Below, in pieces: positions 16,591-24,745 of a stretch of 64,000 bases of DNA. The DNA comes from CAYJBH01 sp964369965 (GTDB lineage Bacteria; Bacillota; Clostridia; Oscillospirales; Ruminococcaceae): NCBI GenBank assembly GCA_964369965.1, contig CAYJGF010000006.1, positions 1 through 64,000 of the forward strand. The letters run 5' to 3'. A model generated the notes under the pieces. It had not been told where the DNA came from. It worked only from the letters and a program-made list of their open reading frames with translations, and searched no databases. The position numbers and the translations under genes were made by a program. Numbering within the stretch: the stretch's first letter is position 1; each line of letters begins with the position of its first letter.

Positions 16591-16603
16591 TTTTTCCCCT
16601 TTC

Positions 16604-16759
16604 TTATAAATCGTTTATTCGGTAAATTATCCCTTTGTCGGAACAGTTTTTGTTGGTGCAACAGTGATATTGCACCGTCATAAACCGCCCGTTGTAGGGT
16701 TCTACCCTATAGTTGTTCAGGCGCATTGTCGCACTGCATTTCGGGCAGAGCAGTTTGAC
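16604..16759 (-). CDS. Zinc-ribbon protein overlapping portal gene, lacking a standard start codon
   Basis: A frame offset from the portal gene reads VKLLCPKCSATMRLNNYR then QYHCCTNKNCSDKG and ends INDL. Two CxxC-type pairs make a zinc ribbon like the Ogr/Delta type, so the frame is very likely a real gene. The first plausible codon is GTC at 16759-16757, six bases after an excellent AAGGAG site, exactly where GTG would be expected; the next ATG (in SATMRL) would delete the first CxxC. Either a GTG start has mutated, a CTG at 16753 is used, or it is made by frameshifting from the portal gene. It overlaps the portal gene by about 53 bases. Confidence 0.55.
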   Translation of the reverse strand, partial: VKLLCPKCSATMRLNNYRVEPYNGRFMTVQYHCCTNKNCSDKGIIYRINDL

Positions 16760-18482
16760 GCCCCTCTCCTTGTTGTTCCACCTGGATTGTCCAGTGCTGA
16801 ACCATGCGCCCTGCGTTCGGGTAGCCGAGGGCTTCCTTTTCTTTCCAGTATAAAAGGAGTGTCTGCGGCATTTCGGGGTTGCCGAACGCCCCAAGACCGA
16901 AGTCGGTGCGCACGTCCTCCAGCATAAAGCGTCGGTTGTTCGCGATGGTGCCGGACTCGTCCACCGAAAATACAAAGTCGTCCTCATAATACAAGCTCCC
17001 GTCCGCGCGTGTCTTTAAAAAATCCCGTCGGTCGAAGACAAGCTCTTTGCGACTGCCGTCGGTATCGGTGGCGGTATATCCCCGTGGCTCGTCCGCAAAG
17101 CTCAGCATAAAGCGGAACATACAGCGAAAGAGATCGGCATATGCTGAGTTTTTCAACATCTGTTTTGTCTGCTGTATACCTATGGTGCGGCTCATAAGCA
17201 GCTCCTTTGCCTTGCCGGAGGTGGCGGACGAGTCCGCATTGCCGAGGAAACTGTCGGTTATACCGAGCACGGCGCGCGCCATCTCATAACAGCGATTTAT
17301 AACGGTGTAGTCGGCATTTGCATCGAATTCAAACGCAATACTTTTGAGCATGTCAATCTGGTCGGGGCCTGTGACCGAGAGAACACGCCCCATCTTGTTG
17401 GATAGCTCAAACTGCATGTTGTCCGGTTTTGTCATTATATAGCCGGAGCAGGCTATCTTCTCATCAATCTTCGAGAGCGCCTTGTTTGCCTGCTGTTGCA
17501 GTCCGGTTATCGCCTCACAGTCACTGCCGCCGAAAAATCGACCGAAAAGTGAGTTGTTGCGGCGCACAGCCACGGGGAAATCATTACAGGAATAGTAGGG
17601 TACATTCACATCCTCCACCATCGGTGTGCCGTCGGGCGATAGCATCACCCTGCCATTTTTGTCCCTTTTCGGTCGGTGCTTTTGCAGGCCGGAGTGATAA
17701 TCGGTCGACACCGCACGTCGCTCATACTTTTCACTGCCACACTCACACTGCTCACCCGATTTGATTTTGCCACATGCGACACAACACTTTAGCTTTCGCA
17801 GGTGGTAGTCCTCGTTGAAGAAAAGTTCGGTATCCCCTGCCCAGGATAGCGCACCGAGACCGCCCCTGTCATTTTTAAAATAGCATATAACCTGTGTGAC
17901 GCGCTCGTTTGACGGTTTCTCACCGAGGCGCACATCGACACCCTCCTCCGGTTTTATGCCATATCGTTTATATAGGCGCTCTTTCGTGTCCTCAAACACC
18001 AGAAAGAAGTAGTCCATCCGCTCGGTCTCGACAATGCCGGGCTGGGGGATAAATTCAAGAGGAGAGAGGGAGCGCACCGACAGACCGCCTTTGCAACTGC
18101 CGGTTCGCAGACTGTTGTCCCACTCGACAAGATAAACACTGCCGCCCATTATACGGCTTATCCGCTCCTCGGCGTCGTTCATGCGCTCAAACGGCATCCT
18201 GTCCATCTCGCACCTTATCATCGCCTCAACAACACGTGCAAGCCGAGTATTTTGCTCACTCGGGTGACGGGGGGTGACGAGTGGCATCGGCACATTGGGG
18301 TTTATCTGCGCCTCGATAAGCTCCTTTGTAAAGTTGTAGCTAAGGCGTGCCGGTGCACCGCCCGATATCTCGGTACTGCCCTCGAACTGCCGTTGCCAGG
18401 CGGCAAATTTCTCACGATGGGGGGCAAAGTCGGACAATGCCTCCTCAAAACGTTCTTTATAATATTGGGTTGTCGCTGTCAT
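16707..18482 (-). CDS. Portal protein (P22-like)
   Basis: A 591-residue protein forming the ring at the packaging vertex. The N-terminus (YYKERFEEALSDFAPHREKF then GGAPARLSYNFTKELIEAQ) and the middle (MARAVLGITDSFLGNADSSA, KAKELLMSRTIGIQQTKQML) fit P22-type portals. A short Cys motif is inserted near residues 230-250 (CCVACGKIKSGEQCECG), a possible zinc-binding loop that is not a standard part of the family. AAAGGA precedes the ATG. The 3' end overlaps the zinc-ribbon frame. TerL lies 14 bases upstream. Confidence 0.88.
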   Translation of the reverse strand: MTATTQYYKERFEEALSDFAPHREKFAAWQRQFEGSTEISGGAPARLSYNFTKELIEAQINPNVPMPLVTPRHPSEQNTRLARVVEAMIRCEMDRMPFERMNDAEERISRIMGGSVYLVEWDNSLRTGSCKGGLSVRSLSPLEFIPQPGIVETERMDYFFLVFEDTKERLYKRYGIKPEEGVDVRLGEKPSNERVTQVICYFKNDRGGLGALSWAGDTELFFNEDYHLRKLKCCVACGKIKSGEQCECGSEKYERRAVSTDYHSGLQKHRPKRDKNGRVMLSPDGTPMVEDVNVPYYSCNDFPVAVRRNNSLFGRFFGGSDCEAITGLQQQANKALSKIDEKIACSGYIMTKPDNMQFELSNKMGRVLSVTGPDQIDMLKSIAFEFDANADYTVINRCYEMARAVLGITDSFLGNADSSATSGKAKELLMSRTIGIQQTKQMLKNSAYADLFRCMFRFMLSFADEPRGYTATDTDGSRKELVFDRRDFLKTRADGSLYYEDDFVFSVDESGTIANNRRFMLEDVRTDFGLGAFGNPEMPQTLLLYWKEKEALGYPNAGRMVQHWTIQVEQQGEGRQTALPEMQCDNAPEQL

Positions 18483-18495
18483 TTCAATGTCCTTT

Positions 18496-20316
18496 CTATA
18501 TGTTTATACTTTCCGGCAAACCGTATTTATCGCGCATCATCTGCCTTGTCTTTTCGTCGGCGTGAAGATAATCCTCCAACATATCGTCGGTGTAACGGGC
18601 TTTTACCGTAGGTTTTGTCACCGTTTTGCTCTGCTGATTGCCGGCAAACAGTGCGATAGCGTAGGCGAAAATCCGATCGTCGGTTGCACCGCGGCGGTGT
18701 GCCTCCCGCCCGTTTTCGTCCCGAACAAAGCACAGCATCTCGTCCAGAGTCCCCTCATCATGAATCAGCTCCAAACTGTCCTTACAAAATGCCGCAAAAC
18801 CGGACAGGATCAGCGGTCGTGTTATGGAGGTGGTCTTAAAGCCATACCGCGGCTCCCCTCTGCCGGTGTAGCGGTCGACCCGCTCACGCCGATATAGTCT
18901 CGGGTACCCCCAACGTCGCAACAGCTCATTTGCGTAGATACCGGTGTTCACCTCGCTTGCAATAAGGGCGTCGTTATAATATTTTCCGAGGCAATAAACC
19001 TGCTCGGCATATGCGCCCTCATCGTATTCGGTATGATATATCGCCACCTGTTCGCCGGTGCGGTTATCCAGCACCTGTGCACAAAAACACTCACTTCCCT
19101 CGCCGGCGATGTCACCGCCGATGACATACGGCACGCCCTCCTCCGGGCTTTTATAGATGGTGACATCTCCGTTGCAGGTTGAAAATGTGATTTCGCTCGG
19201 CGCAGATAGATTGCCGCTTTTTGCAAAGGAGAACTCGCCCACCTGCAACGGTTCACAGAGCGATGATTTGTGCTGAATAATGCGTTCGTTGTCAAAAACC
19301 CCACGCCCTGTGGAGATAAAGGCATCGTCCACACTGCACGGATACTCCTGCCGTATCAGGCTTTTGTCGAGGTAGCCTTTATATTTTTCGGCATACCAGT
19401 GCAGTTGCTCCGCCGACAGCCCCGTGCTCTTAAGCCACTTCAGTCGCTCATAAAGCCAGCTGTCATGTTTTTTCAGCCTTACATTAAAGCGACGTTTCTC
19501 GTTCGCATCGGCAAATTCGAGATGGTACTCCTCGGTGAGCCACCAGGGATAAAAGAGCGTTATATGGGCGCCACTGTGCCACATGTCGTAGTAGTCGTTG
19601 AAGCCGTTCGCCGTCGACTCGAAAATTTTTATACAGTCGGGGGTGAGCGCCTCACCGAGAGCCGCCTGAACCGGTGCTATACCACACTTCCAAAAGGCAC
19701 ACTCCGAGCCATGTATAAAGTTGATGGTACGGGAGCGACCGAGCTGACGACCGGCGGTCTCGACGTTCCAGCCGGAGTTTAGTCGTGAAAAACGAAGTTC
19801 CCGACGGTTGTTGTATTTTTCACTCGGGTGGAGCAGTTTCGGCAGGCGATCAAGGATAAATTTCGCCTTGTTTTCAAATATAGTCTCGGCGTTTCGCACA
19901 TCGTCGGCGACGGTCATGCCCTCAAAGTTGCGTGAAAGCAGTGTGTTCGCAAGTTGATATGCCGTTATCAATGAGGTGAACCCCTGCTGTCGCCCCTTTA
20001 AGACCATTATGGATATGGAGGATATTTTCCTGTCGCGATAGTCCTGTTTAGCTTTTTTCAACCTGTCGATAAAATCTCGCTGAACCTCGTTGAGGAAAAA
20101 AGGGACGGTCTTTCGCTTTTTGTTCGGTATTAAAAACATCAACTCTATGAGTTTTTCGGGTTTGCATCGCAACTCCTCCACCAATGTGGGGCTGCGAACA
20201 ATCTCGAGCGCCACCGCACGACAAAGGTCGCTGTCCGCCTTTTCGCTTTTTAAAAACTCCCACTGCTTACGGCGTTTGGCGATAAGCAGATCGGCGGTAT
20301 AATATTTCTCGCTCAT
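18496..20316 (-). CDS. Terminase large subunit
   Basis: The packaging motor ATPase and nuclease, 606 residues. The adenine/Walker A region is the variant LKGRQQGFTS (106-115) in place of a classic P-loop, as in many TerL proteins. The Walker B-like strand is INFIHGSECAFW (198-209), and the coupling motif is FESTANG (232-238). The nuclease domain shows Asp402 in VIGGDIAGEGSE, Glu454 in ASEVNTG and the late Asp pair in GATDDRIFAYAIA. All catalytic elements appear intact, so it may still be active. A strong AAGGAGG precedes the ATG at 20316. Confidence 0.92.
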   Translation of the reverse strand: MSEKYYTADLLIAKRRKQWEFLKSEKADSDLCRAVALEIVRSPTLVEELRCKPEKLIELMFLIPNKKRKTVPFFLNEVQRDFIDRLKKAKQDYRDRKISSISIMVLKGRQQGFTSLITAYQLANTLLSRNFEGMTVADDVRNAETIFENKAKFILDRLPKLLHPSEKYNNRRELRFSRLNSGWNVETAGRQLGRSRTINFIHGSECAFWKCGIAPVQAALGEALTPDCIKIFESTANGFNDYYDMWHSGAHITLFYPWWLTEEYHLEFADANEKRRFNVRLKKHDSWLYERLKWLKSTGLSAEQLHWYAEKYKGYLDKSLIRQEYPCSVDDAFISTGRGVFDNERIIQHKSSLCEPLQVGEFSFAKSGNLSAPSEITFSTCNGDVTIYKSPEEGVPYVIGGDIAGEGSECFCAQVLDNRTGEQVAIYHTEYDEGAYAEQVYCLGKYYNDALIASEVNTGIYANELLRRWGYPRLYRRERVDRYTGRGEPRYGFKTTSITRPLILSGFAAFCKDSLELIHDEGTLDEMLCFVRDENGREAHRRGATDDRIFAYAIALFAGNQQSKTVTKPTVKARYTDDMLEDYLHADEKTRQMMRDKYGLPESINI

Positions 20317-20338
20317 TTTGACCTCCTTGATTTTAATG

Positions 20339-20420
20339 TTACAACACGACCATCGGATTTAAATAAAAAAGGCGAAGCCGTCTCCACAACTATTCACTAT
20401 TCATTATTCACTAAGCACTT
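20339..20420 (-). repeat. Mosaic dispersed repeat, copy E, between TerS-like and TerL genes
   Basis: Plus-strand order: ACAACACGACCATCGGATTT, then AATAAAAAAGGCGAAGCCG, then ATTCACTATTCATTATTCAC. It matches copies C and D module by module but lacks the long GTAGGG dyad. In the operon direction it again gives GGCTTCGCC followed by T6. Although terminator-like, it lies inside the late operon. Confidence 0.75.
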
Positions 20421-20428
20421 AAGCACGT

Positions 20429-20653
20429 CTACCCCAACAACTCCTCCAAATTCAAATCCTCCTCCCCCTCCTCCTCCGGTGAGGCGAAACCACACATCTT
20501 GTTGGCGAGGTCGATAGCACGCAGTGCCACCATGGCGGCCTGATTTTTAAACGTGCATCTATCCTCATCCATCTCGATAGAAGCCTCGCTCGCACTTTGC
20601 GCAATACTGCACAACATAGAAAGCGCTTTTTCCTTTGTCCACTGTGTCTGCAT
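20429..20653 (-). CDS. Small acidic protein, likely terminase small subunit analogue
   Basis: The first gene of the late operon, 74 residues from the ATG at 20653 (MQTQWTKEKALSMLCSIAQS). This start is preferred over 20668 because AAAGGGG lies five bases upstream. The protein is helical with an acidic tail (EEEGEEDLNLEELLG). Similar short proteins with an ALSML...AIRALDLA-type helix precede TerL in other Firmicutes prophages. A DNA-binding HTH is not obvious, so the role as TerS rests mainly on position. Confidence 0.55.
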   Translation of the reverse strand: MQTQWTKEKALSMLCSIAQSASEASIEMDEDRCTFKNQAAMVALRAIDLANKMCGFASPEEEGEEDLNLEELLG

Positions 20654-20713
20654 CAAAACCCCTTTCATTGATATTTAATAAGTTTTACTAATATTTTATA
20701 GTCGATGTCTCAT

Positions 20714-20742
20714 ATTATAACCTAAAAAATCAACATTGTCAA
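20714..20742 (-). promoter_or_regulatory. Perfect-consensus promoter of the capsid operon
   Basis: On the minus strand TTGACA (20742-20737) and TATAAT (20719-20714) are both perfect with a 17-base spacer. It faces the capsid operon; its -10 box is about 60 bases before the first start codon. Such a strong host-type promoter needs repression, which the divergent repressor could supply. Confidence 0.85.
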
Positions 20743-20781
20743 GAGTTTTTTTAATATTTTAACTCATTTCGTAATTTTATA
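20743..20781. promoter_or_regulatory. Possible operator between divergent promoters
   Basis: The 39 bases between the two -35 boxes include GAGTT (20743-20747) and AACTC (20761-20765) as arms of an imperfect AT-rich palindrome. This is where a repressor dimer could block both promoters. The site is weakly defined, since no repeated operator sequence was found. Confidence 0.35.
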
Positions 20782-20810
20782 TTGACAAAAAAATCAGTAT
20801 TTGTTATAAT
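20782..20810 (+). promoter_or_regulatory. Perfect-consensus promoter of the repressor-ImmA pair
   Basis: TTGACA (20782-20787) and TATAAT (20805-20810) lie 17 bases apart. The -10 box is about 190 bases before the repressor start, so the transcript has a long AT-rich leader (about 20817-21002) without a recognised riboswitch. It stands back to back with the capsid promoter. Confidence 0.8.
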
Positions 20811-21002
20811 TTCAACATATTACACATATATTCGACAGCGTATGACAATTTGAAAATTAAATCGTATCGGCGACATTTATGGAAATTAATATAGAAAATT
20901 AACTTAATATATAACTTTACGTGAATATATATAATTTTCATATTAAAAGATATACTATATATTGAGCGGTAGTAATAATTAAAAGAAAGGGATAACAACG
21001 AG

Positions 21003-21347
21003 ATGAAGATGGAACGTTTACGCCACCTACGCAGAGAACAGAATTTAAGCCAAGTAGAGATGGCGAAAATATTTAACGTGCACCAAAGTGCGGTCTGTCA
21101 ATGGGAGAGCGGTCGGGCCAATCCGGACTTTGAAAAACTTAAAAAAATAGCCGGTTATTTCGGTGTGACGGTGGACTACCTTTTAGAGACGGATAGGCAA
21201 AACGAAAAAAAATCGCCCATCGACGACAAAGGGTCGATGAGCAACTTTGATTTTGCACTGTTTGATGAACTGTCCCACCTTAACGAGACTCAAAAAGAGG
21301 ATGTTTTAAACTTTGCAAGGTTTATAAGGCAGAAGAATAATGAATGA
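21003..21347 (+). CDS. XRE-family repressor (CI/ImmR-like)
   Basis: A 114-residue DNA-binding protein. Residues 3-62 are a helix-turn-helix of the XRE/Cro type (LRREQNLSQVEMAKIFNVHQ, WESGRANPDFEKLKKIAGYF, VTVDYLLE). A linker and a short C-terminal helix (LNETQKEDVLNFARFI) follow. It has no peptidase domain for self-cleavage, so removal by the ImmA-like protein downstream is the likely way to induce, as for ImmR/ImmA of ICEBs1. The ATG at 21003 has GAAAGGG upstream; an in-frame ATG at 21009 is possible. Confidence 0.85.
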   Translation: MKMERLRHLRREQNLSQVEMAKIFNVHQSAVCQWESGRANPDFEKLKKIAGYFGVTVDYLLETDRQNEKKSPIDDKGSMSNFDFALFDELSHLNETQKEDVLNFARFIRQKNNE

Positions 21348-21370
21348 ATATAGAGATATTGAGGTAACGA

Positions 21371-21769
21371 ATGTTGAAGCAACTTTACAGCGAAGCGGAG
21401 CAAAACAATATTGAGGTGGTCTATTTCCCAATGGAGAGCTTGACCGCCATCGCCTCGCCCTGCCGTGATGGATATGTCATAGGTATCGACGCCGACCGAC
21501 TGTCCACCACAGCACATGAGGCTGTCTGCCTTGCCCACGAGATGGGTCACTGCAAAACAGGGAGTTTTTATAACTTTAACAGCAAATTTGATATTATAGG
21601 TCGTCACGAGGCACGCGCGAATGCATGGGCTTATAAACGGCTTATCCCCTACGATGAGCTACAGGAGCTATGTGAGCTCGGCACACACGAGGTATGGGAG
21701 ATTGCGGAGTATTTCGGCGTGACCGACGAATTCGCGCACAAGGCGCTTTGCTATTATGGGGTGCTTTAG
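21371..21769 (+). CDS. ImmA/IrrE-family metalloprotease
   Basis: A 132-residue protein with the zinc motif HEMGH (His56, Glu57, His60) in CLAHEMGHCKTGSFYNF and a probable third ligand, Glu80, in RHEARANAWA. ImmA proteins cleave the partner repressor when DNA damage or other signals occur, inducing the mobile element. It starts 23 bases after the repressor with a GAGG site, so both form one unit. Its stop codon overlaps that of the convergent typA gene by four bases, leaving no room for a terminator or attachment site between them. Confidence 0.88.
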   Translation: MLKQLYSEAEQNNIEVVYFPMESLTAIASPCRDGYVIGIDADRLSTTAHEAVCLAHEMGHCKTGSFYNFNSKFDIIGRHEARANAWAYKRLIPYDELQELCELGTHEVWEIAEYFGVTDEFAHKALCYYGVL

Positions 21770-23580
21770 GATTTATTTGCCCTCATGCGCAGATTATGGT
21801 CCAATATCTGTTTGCGGATACGCAGGCTTTTTGGCGTGACCTCCAGTAGCTCGTCCGACTTTAAAAATTCGAGACACTCCTCGAGGCTCATGTTCCTCGC
21901 AGGGGTTAAACGCAGTGAATCGTCGGAGCCGGAGGCGCGAATGTTGGTCATCTGTTTGCGTTTGCAGACGTTGACCGTCATGTCGTCCGATTTCGGGCTG
22001 ACACCGACCACCATGCCGGCATAGACCGGCACACCGGGGCCTATAAAGAGCGTGCCGCGCTCCTCCGCGTTATAAAGACCGTAGGTGACCGACTCGCCGG
22101 TCTCGTGCGCTATCAGCGAACCGCGCTCGTTGGTGCTAAGATCACCGCGATAGTCGTCGTAGCCGTCAAAGAGGGTGTTGAGTATGCCCTCCCCCTTGGT
22201 GTCGGTCAAAAACTCACTGCGATAGCCAAAAAGACCGCGCGCCGGTATACGAAATTCAAGGCGGGTGCGAGAGCCGACCGGCATCATCTGGAGAAGTTCG
22301 CCCTTGCGTGCCGGCAGTTTTTCCATCACACTGCCCACACAGTCCTGTGGGACATCTATGACCACATACTCGAACGGCTCCTGCCTTATGCCATCCTTGT
22401 CACGGTATAGGACACGCGGAGGGGATACCGAGAACTCAAACCCCTCTCGGCGCATAGTTTCAATCAATATAGACAGATGCATTTCGCCCCTGCCCAGAAT
22501 CTTAAAGCTGTCGGCGCGCTCGCCGTCCGACACACGCAGTGCGACATCGCGCAGCAGTTCCTTTTGCAGGCGGTCTTTAAGCTGACGGGAGGTTACAAAC
22601 TTCCCCTCCCTGCCGGCATATGGCGAGTTGTTGACCGCAAAGGTCATCTCGACGGTCGGCTCGTTTATTTTCAAAAATGGGAGCGGCTCCACACCGTCAC
22701 CGCAGGTAATGGTGTTGCCGATGTTGACATCCTCAATGCCGGACAGCGCGACAATGTCCCCTGCCGCAGCCTCACTACACTGGACACGCGACACGCCCTC
22801 AAAGGTGTAAAGGGCGCTGACCTTGCCCTTTATCTGCAGGTCACGGTCATGATAGTCACATAGCTCTATCTTATCGCCGGTTCGCACCGTGCCGCTCTCT
22901 ATCCTGCCGACCGCAATCCTGCCGACATACTCGTTGTATTCTATGCTGGAGACTATCATGGAGAAGGGTGCGTTTTTGTCCCCTGTCGGTGGGTTTGTAT
23001 ACTCGAGAATACTGTCGAGTAGTGGCACAAGGTCGACCCCCTCGACGTCGGGGGAGTAGCTCGCGGTGCCGTTTCGCCCACTGCAAAAGACGGTGGGGGA
23101 ATCGAGCTGACGGTCGGTCGCACCGAGATCCATGAGCAGTAGCAGTATTTCGTCCACCACCTCTTTTATACGTGCGTCGGGGCGATCTATCTTATTGACG
23201 ACGATGATTACCGACAGATCCTGCGATAACGCTTTTTGTAACACAAAGCGCGTCTGGGGCATCGGACCCTCGGCGGCGTCGACCAGTAGCAAAACGCCAC
23301 TGACCATCTTGAGCACACGCTCCACCTCACCACCGAAATCGGCATGTCCCGGAGTGTCAATAAGGTTGATTTTAACCCCCTTATACACCGCGCCGGCATT
23401 CTTTGCAAGGATGGTGATACCGCGCTCCCGCTCAAGGTCACCGCTGTCCATCACACGCTCGGCGACCTGCTCGTTCTCGCGGAAAACTCCCGCGGTGCGC
23501 AGCATCCCGTCAACAAGCGTAGTCTTGCCATGGTCAACGTGGGCTATGATTGCTATATTTCTTAAATCCTGTCTTGTCAT
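21766..23580 (-). CDS. typA: Translational GTPase TypA/BipA
   Basis: A ribosome-associated GTPase of the EF-G/LepA superfamily, 604 residues, full length. The G domain has AHVDHGKTTLVDGML (G1), DTPGHADFGGEV (G3) and NKIDRPDAR (G4). The C-terminal domain with SDELLEVTPKSLRIRK is characteristic. TypA helps ribosome assembly and growth under stress. The ATG follows GAGAGGAC. It lies 18 bases downstream of the Gfo/Idh gene and is probably co-transcribed with it. Confidence 0.96.
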   Translation of the reverse strand: MTRQDLRNIAIIAHVDHGKTTLVDGMLRTAGVFRENEQVAERVMDSGDLERERGITILAKNAGAVYKGVKINLIDTPGHADFGGEVERVLKMVSGVLLLVDAAEGPMPQTRFVLQKALSQDLSVIIVVNKIDRPDARIKEVVDEILLLLMDLGATDRQLDSPTVFCSGRNGTASYSPDVEGVDLVPLLDSILEYTNPPTGDKNAPFSMIVSSIEYNEYVGRIAVGRIESGTVRTGDKIELCDYHDRDLQIKGKVSALYTFEGVSRVQCSEAAAGDIVALSGIEDVNIGNTITCGDGVEPLPFLKINEPTVEMTFAVNNSPYAGREGKFVTSRQLKDRLQKELLRDVALRVSDGERADSFKILGRGEMHLSILIETMRREGFEFSVSPPRVLYRDKDGIRQEPFEYVVIDVPQDCVGSVMEKLPARKGELLQMMPVGSRTRLEFRIPARGLFGYRSEFLTDTKGEGILNTLFDGYDDYRGDLSTNERGSLIAHETGESVTYGLYNAEERGTLFIGPGVPVYAGMVVGVSPKSDDMTVNVCKRKQMTNIRASGSDDSLRLTPARNMSLEECLEFLKSDELLEVTPKSLRIRKQILDHNLRMRANKS

Positions 23581-23598
23581 TTTTGTCCTCTCACCTTA

Positions 23599-24576
23599 TT
23601 AATCAAACGGATAAACTAATCCGACCCTCTTGCGAAATTCGTCCATGATACCCATGACCATACTGCTCTCTTTTCTTCCAAAACGATCGCTGTCTTTTTT
23701 CCCTTGACGGATAAGGTGACAAAAGTGATCTATTTCGTAGGAGAAGTCCACCTTGTCCTGCACTTCATAACAGATATCCTCATTGCCATCGTTAACCGTA
23801 TAGTTTTGGGAGAAGATGGCATTCGGTATAACGATACTTCCTTTTTCAAGTGTGATGATAAGGTCGCTTGGCAGATTTTCCGTTATACAGCAACGAAGTC
23901 GCGCATCGAATTTGTTGAATTTCAACACAAATCGGCTGTCACCGTCCACACCGGTATGGGTTCTTGTCACACTGCACTCGCCGAGCGTGGGTGCCTCGTC
24001 ATGGAAAAAGGTCGCGGCATTTATGTTGTAAATACCAATATCAAACAGTGCACCGCCGGCAAGCTCTAACGAGTTGAGACGTGCGTCGTCGCCGTGCCCA
24101 CTCGCATCGAACGCGATGGTATAGTCTAAGCCCACTACCTCGCCGAGCTGTTTTGAGCGGATGACCTCGCCCACAGCCTCATACACCGGATTGAATCTCG
24201 TCCACATCGCCTCCATAAGGAGGACCCCTGCCTTTTTCGCGGCATCGAACAGGGTGTTGAGTTTGTCTGTGTCGGTGGTCATGATTTTCTCGCAAAGGAC
24301 ATGTTTTTTGTGTTTAAATGCAAGAAGTACCTGCTCCATATGCAGTGCGTGAGGTGTCGCAATATACACAGCGTCGACGTTGTTGTCGGCACACAAACTC
24401 TCATAGTCGCCGTATGCCACCGCATTCGGGCAGTGCTTTTTTGCAAAGTCGGCGGCGCGCTTTGTATCTCGCGCGGCAACCGCCACGACGGAGCAATCCG
24501 ACAGCCTTTTAATGGAGTCCGTGAACCTCGGCGCAATCTTTCCGCACCCGATAATTCCAAAATTGATATGTTTCAT
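23599..24576 (-). CDS. Gfo/Idh/MocA-family NAD(P)-dependent oxidoreductase
   Basis: A 325-residue dehydrogenase. The Rossmann motif is FGIIGCGKIAPRF at the N-terminus, followed by YIATPHALH and the family motif, here LCEKIM where most members have CEKP; the catalytic-region Lys is kept. The second domain has MEAMWTRFNPVYEAV, as in the dihydrodiol-dehydrogenase-like branch. The substrate, likely a sugar or polyol derivative, cannot be named. AGAGG lies upstream of the ATG, and the gene has its own promoter. Confidence 0.88.
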   Translation of the reverse strand: MKHINFGIIGCGKIAPRFTDSIKRLSDCSVVAVAARDTKRAADFAKKHCPNAVAYGDYESLCADNNVDAVYIATPHALHMEQVLLAFKHKKHVLCEKIMTTDTDKLNTLFDAAKKAGVLLMEAMWTRFNPVYEAVGEVIRSKQLGEVVGLDYTIAFDASGHGDDARLNSLELAGGALFDIGIYNINAATFFHDEAPTLGECSVTRTHTGVDGDSRFVLKFNKFDARLRCCITENLPSDLIITLEKGSIVIPNAIFSQNYTVNDGNEDICYEVQDKVDFSYEIDHFCHLIRQGKKDSDRFGRKESSMVMGIMDEFRKRVGLVYPFD

Positions 24577-24605
24577 TCAAAAACCTCTTTTTTCCATACT
24601 TTGTT

Positions 24606-24634
24606 ATTATAGCATTTTTACAGCTAATGTACAA
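24606..24634 (-). promoter_or_regulatory. Promoter of the Gfo/Idh-typA unit
   Basis: On the minus strand TTGTAC and TATAAT lie 17 bases apart, with the -10 box about 30 bases before the start codon. Confidence 0.6.
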
Positions 24635-24679
24635 GTGTAAAATTATTGACATAAACTTAATGCAAATTCTTCGAAAATA

Positions 24680-24708
24680 TTGACCGATTAGTCGTCCTAT
24701 GTTATTAT
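24680..24708 (+). promoter_or_regulatory. Promoter of the ECF S-component gene
   Basis: TTGACC (24680-24685) and TATTAT (24703-24708) have a 17-base spacer. A second TATAAT-like box lies close downstream (about 24714-24719), so the exact -10 is uncertain. Confidence 0.6.
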
Positions 24709-24745
24709 AACCTTATAATATAAAACGAAAGGATACCTAAAACAC

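Larger units (their letters stand above)
10325..21769. mobile_element. Compact prophage-derived capsid module (no integrase, no tail genes)
   Basis: Fourteen genes make a coherent phage-like block. A minus-strand late operon runs from a TerS-like gene (20653) through TerL, portal, zinc ribbon, scaffold, coat, small ORF, connector, stabilisation-like protein, coiled coil and endolysin to the holin (10325). A repressor and ImmA-like protease diverge from it on the plus strand. The parts are podovirus-like (P22-type portal and separate scaffold). No integrase, recombinase, replication, tape-measure, tail-tube or fibre gene is visible, and no attachment repeat was found. Host-type dispersed repeats interrupt the operon at 14755 and 20339. 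It may be a domesticated particle, a decayed prophage or a satellite. The ends are given as gene ends, not as proven element boundaries. Confidence 0.75.

Noticed and set aside
10236..21769. Attachment sites bounding the capsid module
   Set aside because: No direct repeat of useful length could be matched between the 10.2 kb and 21.8 kb edges, and the ImmA and typA stop codons overlap, leaving no space for one at that edge.
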